A stretch of 7,433 nucleotides of DNA. Origin: Rhizobiales bacterium CCH3-A5 (GTDB lineage Bacteria; Pseudomonadota; Alphaproteobacteria; Rhizobiales; Beijerinckiaceae). The notes under the pieces were generated by a model. That model ran no database searches, was not told the origin of the DNA, and saw nothing but the letters and a program-made list of their open reading frames with translations. Positions within the stretch are counted from its first letter, which is position 1, and each line of letters opens with the position of its first letter. The DNA is taken from the NCBI GenBank assembly GCA_001556025.1, contig LSIB01000069.1, forward strand, positions 1 to 7,433, given 5' to 3'. Position numbers and translations under genes: made by a program. Below are positions 1 through 5,986 of this stretch, one piece after another.

Positions 1-17
1 GAATCCCGGCCGGTCAA

Positions 18-938
18 TTATCGGAATGATGGCCGGTCGGAATCGGAATCCGCATCGAAGGACAGCGAGGCGACCACGGAGGGGTTGCACCAGTTCGACG
101 AGAAGCGGCCGCCGGCATTGCCGCGCGCGACGCCGCGCGGGTCGGCCGTCAACAGGAAGCAATCGGTCTTCGACAGGTTGGTGTCGTGATAGCGGATGTC
201 GGCGGTCAGGTTCTTATAGGTGTAGGAGAGGCCGACATTCCAGTAGGCGTAGTCGGGCAGGTTGGTCGGCGGGTTGGTCGACCAGATGGCGAGGTTCGTC
301 CGCCCGAGCCAGTAATGGCCGAGCTCGCCGGAGATCGCCAGGCCCTCGACCTGCGGAATGTTCACCTTGGCCGTAACCGAGGCGTAGGTCGCGCTCGCGC
401 CGACCCCGAGCCAGTCCCAGGCATAGAAGACGTTCGCTCCGACGGTGAACATGTCGTTCGAATAGCTCACCTTGCCGACGGCTTCGGTGTAGTCGGTGTT
501 TTTCGGCGTCCAGAACACGCCGAGATTGTCGATGAACTGCTTTTCGCCAGGGTAGTAATACTGGATCACGCCGATATCGAAGGTGACCGGGCCGAATTTC
601 GGCCTGATGCCGGCGAAGAAGTCGATCTCGGCGGGAGGGCTCGTCGCCAGATCGACATTGGAGCCGAAGACGCCGACATAAAACAGGTTGTTGTAGAATT
701 GCAGTTCGACGGAGCCCTGGATGGCGGGCTTGCGGTCGGTCTGCGAGATGCCGCGGAAATTGTAGTCCGTCAGCGCCTTGACGCTGATCGCAGCGTCGAT
801 CCAGGTGATGGCTGGCGGCAGCGGAGCGATCGGCGCGCCCTTGCGGCTCGGCAGATCGGAGGCCTGGGCCGCGCCTGCGAGAACGCTCAGCGAAACAGCG
901 AGGCCGGCAACCGACGAACGGGACAATTCAAAAGCCAT
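18..938 (-). CDS. TorF/TIGR02001-family putative outer-membrane porin
   Basis: This 306-residue protein is probably exported and forms an outer-membrane beta-barrel. Residues 1-26 are a signal peptide: a hydrophobic stretch ending AGAAQA, with cleavage expected before SDLPSRK. The family hallmark follows at residues 58-76, where DYNFRGIS and QTDRKPAIQG are visible, and then alternating aromatic strands (for example IQYYYP and FYAWDW). ATG at 938 is preferred over an in-frame ATG at 1007 because it has a GGAG six bases upstream and puts the signal peptide at the N-terminus. Cys260 and Cys284 lie in a late loop and could form a disulfide. The last strand (VVASLSF) is followed by an acidic tail, DADSDSDRPSFR, which is unusual for a barrel. 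Members of this family often sit upstream of glnK-amtB in alphaproteobacteria; that position would lie beyond the left edge here. The substrate is unknown. The family call is firm, the porin function is inferred. Confidence 0.88.
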   Translation of the reverse strand: MAFELSRSSVAGLAVSLSVLAGAAQASDLPSRKGAPIAPLPPAITWIDAAISVKALTDYNFRGISQTDRKPAIQGSVELQFYNNLFYVGVFGSNVDLATSPPAEIDFFAGIRPKFGPVTFDIGVIQYYYPGEKQFIDNLGVFWTPKNTDYTEAVGKVSYSNDMFTVGANVFYAWDWLGVGASATYASVTAKVNIPQVEGLAISGELGHYWLGRTNLAIWSTNPPTNLPDYAYWNVGLSYTYKNLTADIRYHDTNLSKTDCFLLTADPRGVARGNAGGRFSSNWCNPSVVASLSFDADSDSDRPSFR

Positions 939-944
939 CTTCAG

Positions 945-948
945 CTCC
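945..948 (-). promoter_or_regulatory. Ribosome binding site that fixes the porin start
   Basis: The minus strand reads GGAG, then six bases, then ATG at 938. This is a good Shine-Dalgarno match and supports starting at 938 rather than at the in-frame ATG at 1007, which would put 23 mostly polar and basic residues before the signal peptide. Confidence 0.7.
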
Positions 949-1172
949 GTGACATGACCGAATCCGCGCGAAGATCGCCGCGCTTTCGCCATGATGAAGC
1001 CGGCCAAAGACCAAAATCGGCAAGAACAGGTTTTTTGCAGATCGCCCAGAGAATAGGCAAAAAGGTCTATCGGACCGAGTTTTCATGCCCCCGAAACAGG
1101 CGCGGCCGACAAAGCATGCGTATGTTGCATTTGCGTCACGCCCGCGCGCGCGACGACCGATCGCTCAACCTA
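949..1172 (-). promoter_or_regulatory. Porin upstream region, probably carrying its promoter
   Basis: This is the remainder of the 234-base gap between the transpeptidase stop and the porin start. It contains no convincing gene. A less GC-rich core at about 1010-1090 contrasts with the surroundings and is the likely promoter zone. It holds an inverted TTTTTGC/GCAAAAA pair (1032-1038 and 1057-1063), a hairpin with a T-run (1059-1076), and an ATGC/GCAT dyad with a 7-base spacer (1116-1130). I could not fix a -35/-10 pair, and a sigma-54 type GG-N10-GC element was not convincing. Confidence 0.35.
1059..1076 (-). terminator. Weak intrinsic-terminator-like hairpin downstream of the transpeptidase gene
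   Basis: On the minus strand GGTC, the loop CGATA, then GACC is followed directly by five T. It lies about 97 bases past the transpeptidase stop. The stem is only four base pairs, so it may be a weak terminator or chance. It could also act on a transcript entering the porin gene. Confidence 0.25.
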
Positions 1173-2612
1173 TCAGCGTGTCGCTGACTGGCTCGCATAG
1201 GCGGCGGCTGGCTGGTCGAGCCGGGTCGTGCGCAACCCGTCGGCACGCCGCGGCGGCAACGGAGCCAGGATGCTGGTCGGAGAAGACGGCACGACGGATG
1301 CGACCGGAGCGGACACAGCAGGCTGCGGTTGCGAACCGCCGCCGATCAGCGGCACGAAGCTGAGAGCGCGCTGATAGAAAGGCGCGCTCGTCTCAGGCTG
1401 CGCGGCCTCGGGCTGGGCAACGGCGACCGGAGCCGCCTGCGCCGCACCCGGCGACACTTTGGCGACCTGGCTTGCGGCCGAGGCGACAGCCGGCCTGGCG
1501 GGCTCCGGCTTGCTCGCTTCGACCTTTGCGGGTTCGGCAGCGGCGGCGACGGCGGCAAGCACAGCCTCGTTATCGGCCGATTCGGCCCGGACGGTGGTGC
1601 GGGCCTTGCCGCTGTTGTCGAGTACGACGACGCGCGGGCCGGTGCTGATCGCGTCCGGCCGGCTGACGCCGACATCGCGCGAGCCCCAGGCAGCGCTGCG
1701 GTTCAGCGAATCCGAGCCATTTGCCGCCAGCGCGCGCTTGAACGAGGAATGGCTGTCGCCATCGTCATAGATCAGCTTGACCGCCGGCGTGCCCTTGGCG
1801 ACCAGCGCCGCGACCTGCGTCTCGTCCTGCTGGCGCTTGCGCTGCACGGCCTCGACCACCGATGGGCTGGCGAGCGTCTGGCCGCTGGCGTCGCGGTTGA
1901 AGACGTAACGTCCGCCCGCCACCGAAACCTGCGGCTCGTCGCGGGCGACCTCGAAATAGTCCGCGCCCTCCTTCAGGTTCTTCCAGAAGGCGATGTTGGG
2001 GTCCATCCGGTGCTTGGCGAGATTCTCCGGCGTCATCCGGAACGGCAGCGCCTGCATCTGCACGCTCTTCTGCCCGCCATTATGGGCCTCGCGCACCAGC
2101 GCGTAGATCTCGCCCATCTGGTCGTCGGTCATCGAATAGCAACCGGCCGAGGAGCAGGCGCCATGCACCATCAGATGCGCGCCGGTGCGGCCATAGGAGC
2201 GATCATAGGCGTTGGGATAGCCCATGTTGAACGAGACGTAGAAGGACGAGTTCGGGTTCATCTGCGCCGGGCTGATGGCGTAGAAGCCCTCCGGCGCCAT
2301 CCGGTCGCCCTCGCGGATCTTCGGGCCGAGCTGCCCCGACCAGCGGCACATCGGATAGGTCTTCAACAGCGCGTATTCGCCGGTGGCCTTGCGCTTCCAG
2401 ATTTCGAGCTCCGACTCCTTCTTGTAGGAGCGGATCAGGATCGGCTGGTCCTTGCTCATGCCCTTCTCGGACATCAGCGTGTAGGTGGCGGAGGGGATCG
2501 GAATGTGATGCCGGGCGGAGCCGCGATAGCGATCCTCCTCGCAGGCGCCGAGGGTCAATGCAACAAAAGCCACGACCGCGAGTTGCTTGAATGCCGAGTT
2601 CCTGGATACCAC
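1173..2612 (-). CDS. Lipoprotein L,D-transpeptidase (YkuD domain, YafK-like) with Ala/Pro-rich tail
   Basis: This 479-residue protein probably acts on peptidoglycan in the periplasm, either cross-linking it or attaching or releasing proteins. Residues 1-23 form a signal peptide ending in a lipobox, LGAC, so Cys24 is the likely lipidated residue. The YkuD domain covers about residues 42-225. Its active site is seen as HGACSSAGCYSMTD, with His150 and the probable nucleophile Cys158; this resembles the E. coli YafK (DpaA) group more than short ErfK-type enzymes. Residues 245-345 are a linker region of unclear fold. Residues 345-479 are rich in Ala, Pro, Val and Ser, interrupted by a hydrophobic patch, FYQRALSFVPLIGGG (412-426). 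The start is a GTG at 2612, with GGGA nine bases upstream, and it gives a complete lipoprotein signal. Neighbours are accA upstream and a porin downstream, both on the same strand. The enzyme family is firm; the exact reaction is not known. Confidence 0.85.
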   Translation of the reverse strand: MVSRNSAFKQLAVVAFVALTLGACEEDRYRGSARHHIPIPSATYTLMSEKGMSKDQPILIRSYKKESELEIWKRKATGEYALLKTYPMCRWSGQLGPKIREGDRMAPEGFYAISPAQMNPNSSFYVSFNMGYPNAYDRSYGRTGAHLMVHGACSSAGCYSMTDDQMGEIYALVREAHNGGQKSVQMQALPFRMTPENLAKHRMDPNIAFWKNLKEGADYFEVARDEPQVSVAGGRYVFNRDASGQTLASPSVVEAVQRKRQQDETQVAALVAKGTPAVKLIYDDGDSHSSFKRALAANGSDSLNRSAAWGSRDVGVSRPDAISTGPRVVVLDNSGKARTTVRAESADNEAVLAAVAAAAEPAKVEASKPEPARPAVASAASQVAKVSPGAAQAAPVAVAQPEAAQPETSAPFYQRALSFVPLIGGGSQPQPAVSAPVASVVPSSPTSILAPLPPRRADGLRTTRLDQPAAAYASQSATR

Positions 2613-2735
2613 GTCGTCGATCCCATCGAACGGCCAGCCGAAGCTGCGACCTCTGGCGGTGCAAGACGGCTAAATTGTGCCGTCGTGACTCTTGTAGAAG
2701 CGTTAGCCTTGAGCGTTCCTTACCACAATGGCTTT

Positions 2736-2766
2736 TGACATGGCTACATGGTCAAGAAAGCGCTAA
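2736..2766 (-). promoter_or_regulatory. Possible CtrA-like site and operator dyad upstream of the transpeptidase gene
   Basis: The minus strand reads TTAG, then seven bases (CGCTTTC), then TTGA, at 2766-2752. This matches the CtrA consensus TTAA-N7-TTAA at six of eight positions with exact spacing. It overlaps a near-palindrome, TGACATGGCTACATGGTCA (2736-2754 on plus), and a TTGACC that could serve as a -35. A CATGGTC/GACCATG inverted pair (2747-2753 and 2780-2786) also flanks the site. All of this lies 124-175 bases before the GTG start. The match is degenerate, so this is a candidate only. Confidence 0.3.
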
Positions 2767-2788
2767 CCGGCGCGATCACGACCATGCG

Positions 2789-3742
2789 TCACAGACTTCG
2801 CCCGATCGCGAGGAATTTCTCGGCGCGGCGGCTGACGATGTCGTCGCCGCTCATCCCCGCGAAATCGGCCAGGGACGAGGTCAGCGCATCGCCGGCACGG
2901 GCCAGCGCCGCCTGCGGATCGCGATGCGCGCCGCCGACGGGCTCTGTGATGATCCGGTCGATGATCCCGAATTTGAGCAGGTCCTGCGCCGTGATCTTCA
3001 TGCCGGTCGCCGCATCCTGCGCGCGGCCGGTGTCGCGCCACAGGATCGAGGCCGCGCCTTCCGGCGAGATCACGGAATAGATCGCATGCTCCAGCATCAT
3101 GACCTTCGAGGCGGCGGCGATCGCGATCGCGCCGCCCGAGCCGCCCTCGCCGATGACGAGCGCGACGCTGGGCGTGCGCAGGCCGAGGCACGCCTCGGTC
3201 GAACGCGCGATCGCCTCGGCTTGCCCGCGCTCTTCGGCTTCGATGCCGGGATAGGCGCCGGCAGTATCGATGAAGCTCAGAACGGGGAGCCCGAAGCGGT
3301 CGGCCAGTTCCATCAGGCGCACCGCCTTGCGGTATCCTTCGGGCTTGGGCATACCGAAATTGTGCCGGATCCGGGTCTCGGTCGAATCGCCCTTCTCCTG
3401 GCCGATGACGCAGACTGCCTCGCCCCGGAACCGCCCGAACCCGCCGACGATCGCCTCGTCCTCCCCGAAGGCGCGGTCGCCGGCCAGCGGCGTGAACTCC
3501 GTGATCAGGGCGGCGCAGTAATCCTTGAAATGGGGCCGCTGCGGATGGCGCGCGACCAGCGTCTTCTGCCAGGGCGAAAGCTGGGCGTAGAGATCCTTGA
3601 GCGCCTGGCTCGCTTTTGCGTCGAGCTTGCCGATCTCCTCGGCCAGCGAATAGCCCTCGCCCTTGGCCTCCAGCGCGCGCAACTCGTCAGCCCTCGCCTC
3701 GACTTCGGCGACCGGCTTCTCGAAATCCAGATAGCTTCGCAT
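2789..3742 (-). CDS. accA: Acetyl-CoA carboxylase carboxyltransferase subunit alpha
   Basis: AccA pairs with AccD to move the carboxyl group from biotin on AccB to acetyl-CoA, giving malonyl-CoA, the first committed step of fatty-acid synthesis in the cytoplasm. The 317 residues match the usual bacterial length. Visible family motifs are the N-terminal MRSYLDFEKPVAEVEAR, ARHPQRP (64-70), AGDRAFGEDEAIVGG (87-101), DTAGAYPG (159-166), the oxyanion-hole glycines GEGGSGGA (198-205), and YSVISPEGAASILW (222-235). The Ala in DTAGAYPG, where E. coli has Pro, is usual for alphaproteobacteria. ATG at 3742 is chosen because the protein then begins as its relatives do; an in-frame ATG at 3790 would add 16 residues without a good ribosome site. 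A TTGACA lies at 3846-3851 and overlaps the stop codon of the upstream gene; it could be a -35, but the matching -10 is poor. The identification is secure. Confidence 0.97.
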   Translation of the reverse strand: MRSYLDFEKPVAEVEARADELRALEAKGEGYSLAEEIGKLDAKASQALKDLYAQLSPWQKTLVARHPQRPHFKDYCAALITEFTPLAGDRAFGEDEAIVGGFGRFRGEAVCVIGQEKGDSTETRIRHNFGMPKPEGYRKAVRLMELADRFGLPVLSFIDTAGAYPGIEAEERGQAEAIARSTEACLGLRTPSVALVIGEGGSGGAIAIAAASKVMMLEHAIYSVISPEGAASILWRDTGRAQDAATGMKITAQDLLKFGIIDRIITEPVGGAHRDPQAALARAGDALTSSLADFAGMSGDDIVSRRAEKFLAIGRSL

Positions 3743-3847
3743 CGTGATCCAGTTCGGGGTCCGCGCCGGGTGGGCCGGCAGGGTTGGCATGAGGGCGGAC
3801 CGGGTTGCCGAAAAGCGGCGGACCTTGGCCGCGCGAAACCGCGCTTG

Positions 3848-4615
3848 TCAACCCGGCGGCGGCTTGTCCGCCTCGGTTGCGTGACGGGGCGCGGCGGAGG
3901 GCTGCGGCAGCAGGATGGGCCGGAAGGCGAAGCTGCGCCGCGTCGCCCTGAGCGGAATGCGCCGGTAGAACTGCTTTGTCGCGTCGATGACATGCACGCC
4001 CGCGAAAGGCAGCGACAGCCCGGCCCCAACCCGCTCCCAGGCCGCCGACGAGCGCATCAGCAGCCTGCGTTTCAGCGGCGGCACATAAAGCGCCTCGCTC
4101 CAGTTCTCGGGCGAAAACTCCGCCCCGCGCATCAGCGCCTCCAGTTGCGAGCGGCTGAACGGACGGCCATGGCCGAAGGGCGTGCCGTCCATGCGCGCCC
4201 ACAGGCCGCGCCGGTTGGGCACGACGACGAGCAAACGGCCTCCGGGTGAGAGCACGCGCGAGACCTCGTCGAGCAGGTCGTCTGGGCTTTCGGTCTCTTC
4301 CAGCGCGTGCACGAGCACGACGCGGTCGACCGACGCCGTCGGCAAGGGCAGCAGCGTCGGCTCCACCAGTGCCGAGGCCGATAGGCCGTCCGACGGCCAA
4401 TGCACCACGCCCTGCGCCGCCGGCATGAAGGCCATGGTGCGTTCCGCGCCGACGCCGAGCACGGAGAGATAAGGCGTCGCGAACCCTAAACCCAGCACGC
4501 GCTGCTTCGCGCAATCGGGCCAGAAGCGCAGCATCGCCCGTCCGACGAAACGCCGCGCCACATGCCCGAGCGGGCTGGCATAGAAGGCGCGCAGGTCGAC
4601 GACATCGATTGGCAT
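3848..4615 (-). CDS. Class I SAM-dependent methyltransferase-like protein (gloB-linked family)
   Basis: This 255-residue protein has the outline of a Rossmann-fold methyltransferase. The glycine-rich motif I is seen as RVLGLGFATPYL (39-50). The strand equivalent to motif II/III is DRVVLVHALEETESPDDLLDE (97-117), and LSPGGRLLVVVPN (122-134) matches the post-motif region of Methyltransf_11 proteins. Motif I is unusual: the third glycine is Ala, and no acidic residue is seen at the end of the next strand (MAFMPAAQGV), where most enzymes bind the SAM ribose. ATG at 4615 (MPIDVVDLRAFY) is chosen over 4678, whose extra residues are Cys/Ser/Thr-rich and unlike a domain; no strong ribosome site is visible. 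It is divergent from gloB, as the methyltransferase-like yafS is in E. coli. The fold is likely, but activity and substrate are unknown. Confidence 0.75.
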   Translation of the reverse strand: MPIDVVDLRAFYASPLGHVARRFVGRAMLRFWPDCAKQRVLGLGFATPYLSVLGVGAERTMAFMPAAQGVVHWPSDGLSASALVEPTLLPLPTASVDRVVLVHALEETESPDDLLDEVSRVLSPGGRLLVVVPNRRGLWARMDGTPFGHGRPFSRSQLEALMRGAEFSPENWSEALYVPPLKRRLLMRSSAAWERVGAGLSLPFAGVHVIDATKQFYRRIPLRATRRSFAFRPILLPQPSAAPRHATEADKPPPG

Positions 4616-4667
4616 GGCCGCGCAAGATGTGGTGGCGCGGGACGAGGCGCAAGAGTGCGGGGGATAG

Positions 4668-4695
4668 GCAGTCGGCAACGCGCAGTCGGGAAACG
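4668..4695. repeat. Imperfect 14-base tandem repeat in the divergent intergenic region
   Basis: GCAGTCGG occurs at 4668-4675 and again at 4682-4689, each followed by a CAAC or GAAAC-like tail, giving two copies with a 14-base period. They lie between the divergent methyltransferase-like gene and gloB, just upstream of the candidate gloB promoter. Paired regulator binding is possible but unproven; chance is not excluded. Confidence 0.4.
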
Positions 4696-4704
4696 TGCCA
4701 AGAC

Positions 4705-4733
4705 TTGATCCCGTCGAGACCGTGCCCCACTAA
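4705..4733 (+). promoter_or_regulatory. Candidate promoter for the gloB operon
   Basis: TTGATC (4705-4710) resembles a -35 box, and CACTAA (4728-4733) is a modest -10 candidate after a 17-base spacer. A start near 4740 would leave a leader of about 20 bases holding the gloB ribosome site. The position is apt, but the -10 match is weak. Confidence 0.35.
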
Positions 4734-4749
4734 AGGCCGACTGCCCTCC

Positions 4750-4753
4750 GGAG
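4750..4753 (+). promoter_or_regulatory. Ribosome binding site for gloB
   Basis: GGAG lies six bases before ATG at 4760. The spacing is near ideal and supports this start, which also gives an N-terminus (MLDIHIFRTLSDN) like other GloB proteins. Confidence 0.7.
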
Positions 4754-4759
4754 CCTCCC

Positions 4760-5521
4760 ATGCTCGACATCCACATCTTCCGCACGCTCAGCGACAATGC
4801 CGGTGCGCTGATCCTCGACCCTGCGACAAAGGCCTGCGCGGCGGTCGATGCGCCCGACGCCCGCCAGGTTCTGGCGGCGGCGCGCGAAAAGGGCTGGACG
4901 ATCAGCGACATCTTCGTGACCCACGCCCATGCCGACCACACGCAAGGGGTCGCTGAGCTGAAGGCTGCGACCGGCGCGAAGGTCTGCGGCCCCGCAGACG
5001 CCGCCGGTTCGGCCCCGCTCGACCGCATCCTGAAGGACGGCGACAGAGTCTCGCTCGGCGGTTGCAGCTTCGAGATCTGGCACACGCCAGGCCATTCCGA
5101 CGGCCACCTGACCTTCGCCAGCACGGCCTCGAAGCTGGCGCTGGTCGGCGACGTCGTCTTCGTGATGGGCTGCGGCCGCGTCCAGCCCGGCCAGATGGGC
5201 GCGATGTGGACCTCGTTCAGCCGCGTCATGACCCTGCCCGATGATGTCAGGCTGATCGCCGGCCACGACTACACGCTCTCCAACGCCCGCTTCGCCGCCG
5301 CGATGGACAAGGCGAATCCGGCGGTGGCGGCGCGGCTCGCCGAGGCGGAAGCCGCAAAGGCGGAAGGTCGGTTCTGGGCACTGACGACCATCGGCGAGGA
5401 GAGGGCGACGAACCCGTTCTTCCGGGCCGGTGAGCCGGCGCTGGCGGCGGCGGTCAACCTGCCGGGCGCGTCGGCCGGCGAGGTTTTTGCCGCGCTGCGC
5501 GAAGCCAAGAACCGCTTCTGA
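4760..5521 (+). CDS. gloB: Hydroxyacylglutathione hydrolase (glyoxalase II)
   Basis: GloB hydrolyses S-D-lactoylglutathione, made by glyoxalase I from methylglyoxal and glutathione, to D-lactate and free glutathione in the cytoplasm. The 253 residues fit the family. The metallo-beta-lactamase metal site is complete: THAHADH supplies His55, His57, Asp59 and His60, then come His112 (TPGHSDGH), the bridging Asp131 (GDVVF) and His169. GCGR (137-140) and GHDYTLSNARFA (168-179) are typical of glyoxalase II rather than of other hydrolases of this fold. The C-terminal substrate domain is present and holds ATNPFFR, close to the usual TNPFLR. The gene leads an operon with a cupin and an acetyltransferase gene, and a methyltransferase-like gene is divergent from it. 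Paralogous hydrolases of the same fold are the alternative, but the TLSN and NPF motifs make GloB much more likely. Confidence 0.93.
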   Translation: MLDIHIFRTLSDNAGALILDPATKACAAVDAPDARQVLAAAREKGWTISDIFVTHAHADHTQGVAELKAATGAKVCGPADAAGSAPLDRILKDGDRVSLGGCSFEIWHTPGHSDGHLTFASTASKLALVGDVVFVMGCGRVQPGQMGAMWTSFSRVMTLPDDVRLIAGHDYTLSNARFAAAMDKANPAVAARLAEAEAAKAEGRFWALTTIGEERATNPFFRAGEPALAAAVNLPGASAGEVFAALREAKNRF

Positions 5522-5527
5522 ACCGCG

Positions 5528-5986
5528 ATGAGTTCGCTGAATGGATTGAGCGCAGCCGAAGTGATCGCGCTGCTGGAACTGAAGCCCCATCCCGAGGGCG
5601 GCCATTACCGCGAGACCTTTCGCGACGCGGCCGGTCCCGAAGGACGCGGCCATTCCACTGCTATCTATTATCTGCTCGATGTCGGCGAGACCTCGGAGTG
5701 GCACCGCGTCGACGCCGCCGAGATCTGGCACCATTATGCCGGCGCGCCGCTCGTCATCAGTGTCTCCCCCAACGGTCACGACGCCTCGGCCCATCATCTG
5801 GGAACCGACCTCGCCGCAGGGCAGCGCCCGCAATTCGTCGTGCCGGCCGGCTGGTGGCAGAGCGCGACCTCGCTCGGCGCATGGACGCTGGTCGGCTGCA
5901 CCGTCGCGCCGGGCTTCGATTTTGCTGGCTTCGAGATGGCGCCGCCCGGCTGGCGGCCGACGCCGCGAAAGGCCGGAAGCCCATGA
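5528..5986 (+). CDS. Cupin_5 (DUF985) domain protein
   Basis: This 152-residue protein is a single small beta-barrel of the DUF985/Cupin_5 family, related to yeast YML079w. Family signatures are HPEGGHYRET (21-30), IYYLL (46-50), EWHRVDAAEIWHHYAGAPL (57-75), VPAGWWQSA (105-113) and VGCTVAPGFDFAGFEMA (122-138). His59, Glu65 and His69 are possible metal or ligand contacts. The function of the family is not established; sugar or small-metabolite binding or isomerisation is often supposed. The ATG lies six bases after the gloB stop, without a clear ribosome site, so translation is probably coupled to gloB. Its 3' end overlaps the next start by four bases (ATGA). The operon suggests a role near methylglyoxal or carbonyl metabolism, which is inference. 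The family call is strong. Confidence 0.87.
   Translation: MSSLNGLSAAEVIALLELKPHPEGGHYRETFRDAAGPEGRGHSTAIYYLLDVGETSEWHRVDAAEIWHHYAGAPLVISVSPNGHDASAHHLGTDLAAGQRPQFVVPAGWWQSATSLGAWTLVGCTVAPGFDFAGFEMAPPGWRPTPRKAGSP

Noticed and set aside
939..1038. Sigma-54-type -24/-12 elements before the porin
   Set aside because: A GG-N10-GC spacing can be found on the minus strand (GGTCTTTGGCCGGC), but the surrounding bases match the consensus poorly; a TGGGCGATCTGCA nearby has the wrong spacing.
1143..1152. Run of five CG dinucleotides between the transpeptidase and porin genes
   Set aside because: It is short and expected by chance in GC-rich DNA; no function can be argued.
186..1187. A 333-residue open frame on the plus strand opposite the porin
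   Set aside because: It has no signal, domain or ribosome site, and the porin on the other strand has all the expected features.
1329..2738. A 469-residue open frame on the plus strand opposite the transpeptidase gene
   Set aside because: It is low-complexity and has no recognisable motif, while the opposite strand encodes a lipoprotein signal and a complete YkuD active site.
3823..3851. Promoter for accA with a perfect TTGACA at 3846-3851
   Set aside because: The -10 position at 17-base spacing reads CCAAGG, which is a poor match, and the TTGACA overlaps the upstream stop codon, so it may be chance. It was not listed as a feature.
2591..4249. A 552-residue open frame on the plus strand opposite accA and the methyltransferase-like gene
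   Set aside because: It is Arg/Asp/Gly-rich with no domain and is fully antisense to accA, whose family match is unmistakable. Long antisense frames are expected at this GC content.
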